From the NCBI GenBank assembly GCA_903912795.1, contig CAIWIS010000731.1, forward strand, positions 1-11,025: a stretch of DNA of 11,025 nt, in the 5' to 3' direction. Of the stretch, positions 6,118 through 11,025 are shown in pieces (within the stretch, counting starts at the first letter, position 1; each line of letters starts with the position of its first letter). The DNA is from an uncultured Bacteroidales bacterium. GTDB taxonomy: Bacteria > Bacteroidota > Bacteroidia > Bacteroidales > Paludibacteraceae. The position numbers and the translations under genes are program-made. The notes below the pieces were generated by a model. The model made no database searches and was not told the origin of the DNA. It saw nothing but the letters and a program-made list of their open reading frames with translations.

Positions 6118-8193
6118 TCAATTCACTATTGTCATTTTCGTAACAAATGGTTTATAATTATCCGATTCTAACAATACAAAATAGTTACTGGGTTTCAAAC
6201 CATCTGTTTTTACTTTTACAATTTTGTTTGAGCACGTAAAGTCCTTAATAATTTGGCCGCATATATTATAAATCCGTACTCTGAATTTGGAATCAGAATT
6301 TGATGAAAGGTCTATATTAATATAATCCCTGGCAGGATTTGGATAGATATTAATTCGTGGTTGGTTCAATTCAACAATGTCGTTTGGTTTAGTAACCAAT
6401 AAACTCTCCCAATCCCTACCAAAATAGGCACAATCAATCTTACGAACCAAAACATTATCAGATTTTAGTTCAGCAAGTTTACGTATATCGAGAAAAACGC
6501 GAAGATTCATCCAATATCCAGAATAGTATTTATCCCGAATAGTTACCGGAGTCATAAATTCTTTGTAAATGATAGAATCTACCCCCATTTGAATTGCAAC
6601 CCTTCTGGCAACAAGTGCATTTTTCCAATTGTTTTCAGCTACTTGTGTGTACAATTCATTAATGTTCTGATATTTTAATGTGTCGATCTTTATTAAATCA
6701 TATTCATCTTTTATATTAAGGTTGGCTAGTGATATAGTTTTTTCAAATACTTTATCTTTATCTATGTCAAATTCGATTTTATCAACGAAACCATTGTTGT
6801 TGGTATCGGTATATTTTACTGTAGCGTATTGCGATGGTTCCGTTTGTAACCTTTGTCCCGGATTTGGACTGTCGTACAATCCACCATATCCCTGAAACGA
6901 AGATGCTTTTTGATCCATTCTCCAGCAGCCCCATTCGGCACCGTAAAGGTGGATAAGACCATCAAATTTACCTACATATAATTTACCCTTGCCTGAGAAA
7001 TCGGTATCCCATTCACCACGATCACCGGCAGCATCGGCTTGCGGGTTATTATCAATACCTCCGTTATCCCTTCCTATTCTAAATGGATCTTTAGGTTGAT
7101 AAAATTCAACACGCTCCCAACGTTTACAATCGTTATCTTCATCAAAAACGAACCAGCAACTACTCCAGGAACCTCTTTTTGAGATAAGGTTAAAAGCATC
7201 ATTATGATTAGGATAAATAAGCTCCGTTAATTTTCGCCACCTCGAATCGAAGAAGTATTTATCTGCTTCAACTACTCTTTTATTATTTTTAATGGGATGA
7301 ATCTGATCGGAATAATCAAATCCGGCACCTTCGTATTTTAGCGATAAATCAAAATCAAATTCGTTACCTACTTTGCTGCCATTGTCCATATCATAAGTTA
7401 CAGCAGCATAGGTTACTTTTTTGTTATAAAGCACATCTATATCACTCGAATAGCCATTAAAAAGACTAGTGTTTGAGCTATTTCTAAAAATTGGAGTATC
7501 TACAAATCGTATAGCCATTTCAGGTTGACCATCCTTATCGGGATCATAGAACAAAAACGGTACTTCCCAGCTATACCTAAGATCGCTAATACGAGGTGAT
7601 GAAATTGACATTTTTGAAAACCAGGTCTCACCCATATAGTCGTTGTAAAACATACAATTCCCATCGCGCTCCCAACCTCGAGTCTGAACGGGAGTTAGCG
7701 CCCAATTGATATAGGAAAATTTCTGATCATTATCCAAATCGGCATTCCAAATATAATTTGCACTCCAATCGAAGCTACCTCTAATATTTGGATTGTTGTT
7801 CTCTACAATTACTTCTAAAGTAGGTTTACCATCATCTGTTTCATCAATTCTATCGATGGAAAGATCATAATATCCGGCAAAAATTCCGTCTTTATTTCTA
7901 TCAATCAGCAAGCAATCATTATCCAAATCACCTTCCAAATCACCGGTTCTCATATCATCATCATCATCTATCCACATTACAGGCGTGCCGCTTGGCATTT
8001 TACCTCTCAATAAATCGGGGTCACCATCATTGTCTAAGTCTTCATAAGTGATATTAGATAGCGCAGGGAAAGGAGTTTGATTGGTTGAATTTCCTTTTCC
8101 AATATAGTCTTTTGCAGATAAAAAGCCTAAAAAAAGAGACAAAGCTATCGCTATACACACCTTACGGTGCATACACAAACATTTACTAATCAT
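6118..8193 (-). CDS. Large secreted protein with Asp-rich calcium-type loops and T9SS C-terminal sorting domain
   Basis: A 691-residue protein of unknown activity. The N-terminus has basic residues followed by a hydrophobic core (about 12-26) ending FLSA-KD, a signal peptide. Met1 (8193) and Met8 (8172) are both possible starts, and Met8 gives a more compact signal. Residues 613-691 match a type IX secretion (Por) sorting domain: IYPNPARDYINI near 616-627, then GLKPSNYFVLL (665-675). It should therefore cross the outer membrane and be surface-bound or released. The body contains repeated Asp/Asn-rich loops resembling calcium sites: DLDNDGDPD (52-60), five consecutive Asp (76-80), DLDND (89-93), DRNKDG (98-103), DLDNDQ (152-157), DPDKDG (217-222), DEDND (351-355), DTNNNG (463-468) and DIDKDK (476-481). 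I recognise no catalytic family; Trp/Asp-rich stretches at about 345-425 could be an active or binding region. It starts 61 bases after the GH2 stop, so a joint role in glycan attack is likely. Confidence 0.85.
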   Translation of the reverse strand: MISKCLCMHRKVCIAIALSLFLGFLSAKDYIGKGNSTNQTPFPALSNITYEDLDNDGDPDLLRGKMPSGTPVMWIDDDDDMRTGDLEGDLDNDCLLIDRNKDGIFAGYYDLSIDRIDETDDGKPTLEVIVENNNPNIRGSFDWSANYIWNADLDNDQKFSYINWALTPVQTRGWERDGNCMFYNDYMGETWFSKMSISSPRISDLRYSWEVPFLFYDPDKDGQPEMAIRFVDTPIFRNSSNTSLFNGYSSDIDVLYNKKVTYAAVTYDMDNGSKVGNEFDFDLSLKYEGAGFDYSDQIHPIKNNKRVVEADKYFFDSRWRKLTELIYPNHNDAFNLISKRGSWSSCWFVFDEDNDCKRWERVEFYQPKDPFRIGRDNGGIDNNPQADAAGDRGEWDTDFSGKGKLYVGKFDGLIHLYGAEWGCWRMDQKASSFQGYGGLYDSPNPGQRLQTEPSQYATVKYTDTNNNGFVDKIEFDIDKDKVFEKTISLANLNIKDEYDLIKIDTLKYQNINELYTQVAENNWKNALVARRVAIQMGVDSIIYKEFMTPVTIRDKYYSGYWMNLRVFLDIRKLAELKSDNVLVRKIDCAYFGRDWESLLVTKPNDIVELNQPRINIYPNPARDYINIDLSSNSDSKFRVRIYNICGQIIKDFTCSNKIVKVKTDGLKPSNYFVLLESDNYKPFVTKMTIVN
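7954..7968. repeat. In-frame trinucleotide repeat (ATC)5 within the secreted-protein gene
   Basis: Five perfect ATC units on the plus strand encode Asp76-Asp80 on the minus strand. The unit is three bases, so slippage would change the number of Asp residues without breaking the frame. It may simply be the codon pattern of an acidic loop. Confidence 0.6.
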
Positions 8194-8254
8194 GCGCTTA
8201 TTGAATTATTTAACTATTGATATTTGGTAATTATAGAGTTGAAATACTATTATT

Positions 8255-10468
8255 CTACTTTTCAAACTTAACGTTACGTCTACTAACAGTACTTTGTAAC
8301 AAATTATTATATTTTGCAGTTGCTTTTACTACACAATCACCCTGATAATCGGGTAAAATAACATCAGCATAAAAAGTTTGTTGACCAAATTTTTCGAGCT
8401 GAAATGGTTGAACTTGTTTCAATAACTCTTCTCCTTTTGAATTCACGATTGAAAGTTCAAGATTTCCTTTAACCTGTATTTCTTTGTCATTAATCATCAT
8501 CACTTTGAATCGTTTTGACTCTTTGGCTTTCAAAGTTGGTTGCCAGAAATTTAGATATACACCAACAGGTTTGAATGCTTCGTGCATATAATCCTTAAAA
8601 TATGGTTCCAATTCCAGGGTATTTATGTCGATAAAGTTGTCGGAAGTATATCCTTGTGGCTGACTACTAGTCAGATAAACAAAATACTGTACTCCGGCAA
8701 ACATACGGTATGCTCTGAAATACTCTGTAAGACCGCTTAAAGCGTAGGCATAAAACTTGCGATTTTCGTCGATTGTACGATTTTTACCCAAAAACTTGTC
8801 ATAAACACGATCTACCAAAAATGTAGGTGAACCATCTCTATTAAGCCAAAGCCAGCCATATTCATTAAGAATCATAGGATGACCAGTGGTTGCAAATTCC
8901 GTTGAATCTACAATCGGATAACGATTTTCCAAATCACGCAAACTGAATTTTTCCTTCAAATTCCAATGGTATAACCCCTTATGCATTAAGTAAGGATGAA
9001 ATTCTACAGGGTCATTTGGACCAGAAGGATTGTTGTAGCTACTTTCCCAAGTGCGGTTTGATAAGTCTAAAGCACGCAAGCGATTAACGATATTACTTTG
9101 ATATATTCTTTCAGATCTGGTTTCATTCAATGCATCCCAAATAACCACACTTGGATGATTCCAGATGTCTGTCATCCAACCCTTCATATCGTTATATAAA
9201 TGATCCATACTCCAATAACTTGGCACATCAGGGCGCACCATTGTCCAAATAAAATATTCAGGTTGAATCAGAATTCCTTCCTCATCTGCAATGTCGAACC
9301 ATTTATCAGGAACTGCGCCAATTGTAAATCTGAAGCTATTCCAATCCATGCTTTTTGGTATTTCAGCAAGCAGTTTCCTTACCCATTTTTCATTCCAGGG
9401 CAATGATCCACATTTTGGATCTTCGAAAAAACGATGAAGTGCAATATTTGAACCACGAAGATAAATCATTGTATCGTTCAGGTAGGCTCGTTTGGTAGGC
9501 GTATCAAAACGAAATTCACGCATACCAAATCTCTTTGTAACATCATCACCACCTGTAGAAATATCTAATGAGTATAGAAATGGAGAAGTCGTATTCCAAA
9601 GTTTAGCGTTTGGAACATTAATAGTATCAAGAATTTCGAGCTTTGAATTAGCAGCTAGATTGTATTTCTTACCACTTTTAACACTTACCGATTTAGCACT
9701 TTTCCATTCTTTAACTTCATAAGTGGGTGTAAATGTACAAGCTGCTGAATAGTTCACAATAATACTTTGAACTACTATGGTAGAATTGTGTATATTAGGT
9801 GCTATTTGCAATTGTTCAATCACCGGATTTTCAGAAAGATGTAAACTTACATCATCATATATCCCCGGAGTCCAACGATATTTTTCATAATCAATTCCAT
9901 AGGGGACATCTTTAGGTAAAACTCCCGGATGTGCTCCAATACGAATAACGATTGAATTTTCTTTTCCCCACTGAATTGCTGATGATATATTGTATTTTTT
10001 TGATGAAGAATTATAAAAGTTTCCACCCAACTGCTTACCATTAATCCATACAGAGCTTCCAAACTGTGCTTTGTTAATTTGTAAGAATGCTGTCTTTTGG
10101 ATTTTACCAGGATTAAAATTTCGTTTGTACCAAAAATATTTCCTTTTTTGAACAGTATATCCTGCCGTATCTACAAATGCTAATGGACCATAAACATTTT
10201 TAAGGTCAAAATTCATTTCGGGTGTATTGTACATATCAACATGAACAAATGCTGGTTTGGCCTGATTTGTCAAGCCTGGGACTTCAACATTATGTTTAAA
10301 TTTTTGGGGAATTTTAAGCGAATCTATGCCCTCTTCAACTTCCCATATACCGTTAAGGTTGATTGTAGAGGATTTTTTTTGCGCATAGCTTTGACCCGCG
10401 AACATTACAAAGCAAAAAACACTAAGAGTAAGCAGCGTGAGTCTTTTATTTAGAAAAAAGGCATTCAT
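8255..10468 (-). CDS. Secreted glycoside hydrolase family 2 enzyme
   Basis: A 737-residue protein with an N-terminal signal peptide (hydrophobic core about 9-24, likely cleavage after SYA at 27-29). The GH2 domain order is visible. A jelly-roll sugar-binding domain spans about 105-212 (YFWYKRNF, WINGKQLGG, YRWTPGIYDDVSL). An Ig-like sandwich follows at about 215-320, ending FGMREFRF. A TIM barrel runs from about 325 to 640, and a C-terminal beta domain from about 645 to 737. The general acid/base is E449 in NHPSVVIWDALNE (437-449), a clear match to the GH2 acid/base signature. The likely nucleophile is E536 in MILNEYGW (532-539). GH2 enzymes are retaining exo-glycosidases (beta-galactosidase, beta-glucuronidase, beta-mannosidase and others); the specificity here cannot be assigned. 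No lipobox or T9SS domain is present, so the periplasm is the most likely location. The gene begins 18 bases after an inverted repeat, leaving no room for its own promoter between the repeat and the ATG. Confidence 0.93.
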   Translation of the reverse strand: MNAFFLNKRLTLLTLSVFCFVMFAGQSYAQKKSSTINLNGIWEVEEGIDSLKIPQKFKHNVEVPGLTNQAKPAFVHVDMYNTPEMNFDLKNVYGPLAFVDTAGYTVQKRKYFWYKRNFNPGKIQKTAFLQINKAQFGSSVWINGKQLGGNFYNSSSKKYNISSAIQWGKENSIVIRIGAHPGVLPKDVPYGIDYEKYRWTPGIYDDVSLHLSENPVIEQLQIAPNIHNSTIVVQSIIVNYSAACTFTPTYEVKEWKSAKSVSVKSGKKYNLAANSKLEILDTINVPNAKLWNTTSPFLYSLDISTGGDDVTKRFGMREFRFDTPTKRAYLNDTMIYLRGSNIALHRFFEDPKCGSLPWNEKWVRKLLAEIPKSMDWNSFRFTIGAVPDKWFDIADEEGILIQPEYFIWTMVRPDVPSYWSMDHLYNDMKGWMTDIWNHPSVVIWDALNETRSERIYQSNIVNRLRALDLSNRTWESSYNNPSGPNDPVEFHPYLMHKGLYHWNLKEKFSLRDLENRYPIVDSTEFATTGHPMILNEYGWLWLNRDGSPTFLVDRVYDKFLGKNRTIDENRKFYAYALSGLTEYFRAYRMFAGVQYFVYLTSSQPQGYTSDNFIDINTLELEPYFKDYMHEAFKPVGVYLNFWQPTLKAKESKRFKVMMINDKEIQVKGNLELSIVNSKGEELLKQVQPFQLEKFGQQTFYADVILPDYQGDCVVKATAKYNNLLQSTVSRRNVKFEK

Positions 10469-10486
10469 TTTATATGTTTTATTTAA

Positions 10487-10539
10487 TAGCCCTTATTGTG
10501 AAAAAGTTTTTTATCATCAATAAGGGCTAGTTTTTTTTT
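10487..10539. terminator. Perfect 12-bp inverted repeat forming a terminator/attenuator-like hairpin
   Basis: Arms TAGCCCTTATTG (10487-10498) and CAATAAGGGCTA (10518-10529) are perfectly complementary and separated by a 19-base loop that itself contains AAAAA-G-TTTTTT. On the plus strand the stem is followed by nine T (10531-10539), the layout of a strong intrinsic terminator. On the minus strand, where the genes lie, the stem is preceded by nine A directly after the upstream stop codon. There it is followed only by TTAAAT, a poor U-tract. It lies between the partial right-edge gene and the GH2 gene, so in the gene sense it may be an mRNA 3'-end stabiliser, a leaky terminator or an attenuator. 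Confidence 0.6.
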
Positions 10540-11025
10540 AATAATGTGTTTTGAAAACAAATTCTTTGACAGCAACAGTTTGGGATTTTCCAAAATCTCC
10601 TATAGAGATTGTAGTATATCTTGCATTGTGTATACCTGCAGTTTTGTAAAAGTATCCAACGCTATATTTATTATTACTGCTTATAATTAGAGGCACTCCT
10701 GCAACATTATAATAGCCTTTTTCGTTAGCATGTAAATAATCATCGTAATTATTATTTACTGTAAATTGGATTGAATCCTTTCCATTAACATCTTTCTTTG
10801 GAATGAACGATGCATTTAAAAAATTTGGGCCCCATTTGTCAACATTATATTGACCTATAGCCAAACCAAGAAATCCATAAAATTTTTTGTCTGTTGAATA
10901 CAATACATCTTTTATAGTTAATGCCTTTTGTATTACCGAATCAGGTACTCCGCTTTTTTGTAAATCCAAAACCGAAGCATCTGTAATTTTAAAAGTAAGA
11001 TTTTTTGTATTTACAATTTTATCTC
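10538..11025 (-). CDS. C-terminal part of an unrecognised protein, 5' end beyond the window
   Basis: The reading frame is open from the right edge to the TAA at 10538-10540, giving about 162 visible residues. A TTG at 10969 could be read as a start, but the frame continues upstream without a stop (…KITDASVLDLQ), so the true start is almost certainly outside the window. The visible part has a short helix-prone region (SDSVIQKAL-like) followed by alternating hydrophobic, Tyr- and Asn-rich segments that look like beta structure. It ends in a strand-like KEFVFKTHY. No catalytic motif or T9SS domain is seen. The style resembles C-terminal domains of surface lipoproteins encoded beside SusC/SusD pairs in Bacteroidota, but I do not recognise a family and the signal peptide is not in view. 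It lies directly upstream of the hairpin and the GH2 gene. Confidence 0.7.
   Translation of the reverse strand, partial: DKIVNTKNLTFKITDASVLDLQKSGVPDSVIQKALTIKDVLYSTDKKFYGFLGLAIGQYNVDKWGPNFLNASFIPKKDVNGKDSIQFTVNNNYDDYLHANEKGYYNVAGVPLIISSNNKYSVGYFYKTAGIHNARYTTISIGDFGKSQTVAVKEFVFKTHY

Noticed and set aside
10967..10969. TTG as start of a complete 143-residue protein at the right edge
   Set aside because: The same frame continues upstream without a stop to the window end with similar composition, so an internal TTG start is unlikely.
1..11025. CRISPR arrays, tRNA or rRNA genes, insertion sequences
   Set aside because: Reading both strands by eye gave no regularly spaced direct repeats, no cloverleaf-like sequences and no transposase frames. 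All long frames are accounted for by the listed genes.

Overview
The window looks like a polysaccharide- or glycoside-utilisation region from a Bacteroidota chromosome, probably a marine or environmental member. The evidence is a C-terminal type IX secretion sorting domain, an AT-rich sequence, A-rich leaders without clear Shine-Dalgarno sites, and a secreted GH2 enzyme next to a likely exported protein. I cannot place the genus. Every supported gene lies on the minus strand, so transcription runs from right to left. No tRNA, rRNA, CRISPR array, transposase or other mobile element was found. No gene-free gap exceeds 100 bases.

In transcription order, the right edge (10538-11025) holds the C-terminal part of an unrecognised protein. 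It is followed by a perfect 12-bp inverted repeat. Next come a signal-peptide-bearing GH2 glycoside hydrolase (8255-10468) and a large secreted protein of unknown activity with Asp-rich calcium-type loops and a T9SS sorting domain (6118-8193). These form the extracellular or periplasmic half.

The second half is cytoplasmic or inner-membrane metabolism. It starts with a xylose-isomerase-like TIM-barrel protein (5215-6039), whose stop codon overlaps the start of a fused oxygenase (3800-5218). That protein joins a membrane fatty-acid-desaturase-type diiron domain to a C-terminal Rieske [2Fe-2S] domain. It resembles a natural fusion of MocD and MocE from rhizobial rhizopine (3-O-methyl-scyllo-inosamine) catabolism. 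After a 94-base gap with palindromes and a weak terminator-like hairpin comes a tight four-gene run: a UroD/MtaA-like protein (2446-3705), a short-chain dehydrogenase (1637-2428), an ROK-family kinase (716-1618) and a SIS-domain sugar isomerase-like protein cut by the left edge (1-707).

Inferred working model: the secreted enzymes release a decorated sugar, cyclitol or glycoside. The oxygenase removes a modification, perhaps an O-methyl group. The TIM-barrel protein, UroD-like protein, dehydrogenase, kinase and SIS protein then convert the product into a phosphosugar. The individual families are well supported. The substrate, the demethylation step and the order of reactions are inference. 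The most interesting feature is the oxygenase-ferredoxin fusion, set in a glycan operon together with a second potential one-carbon enzyme.
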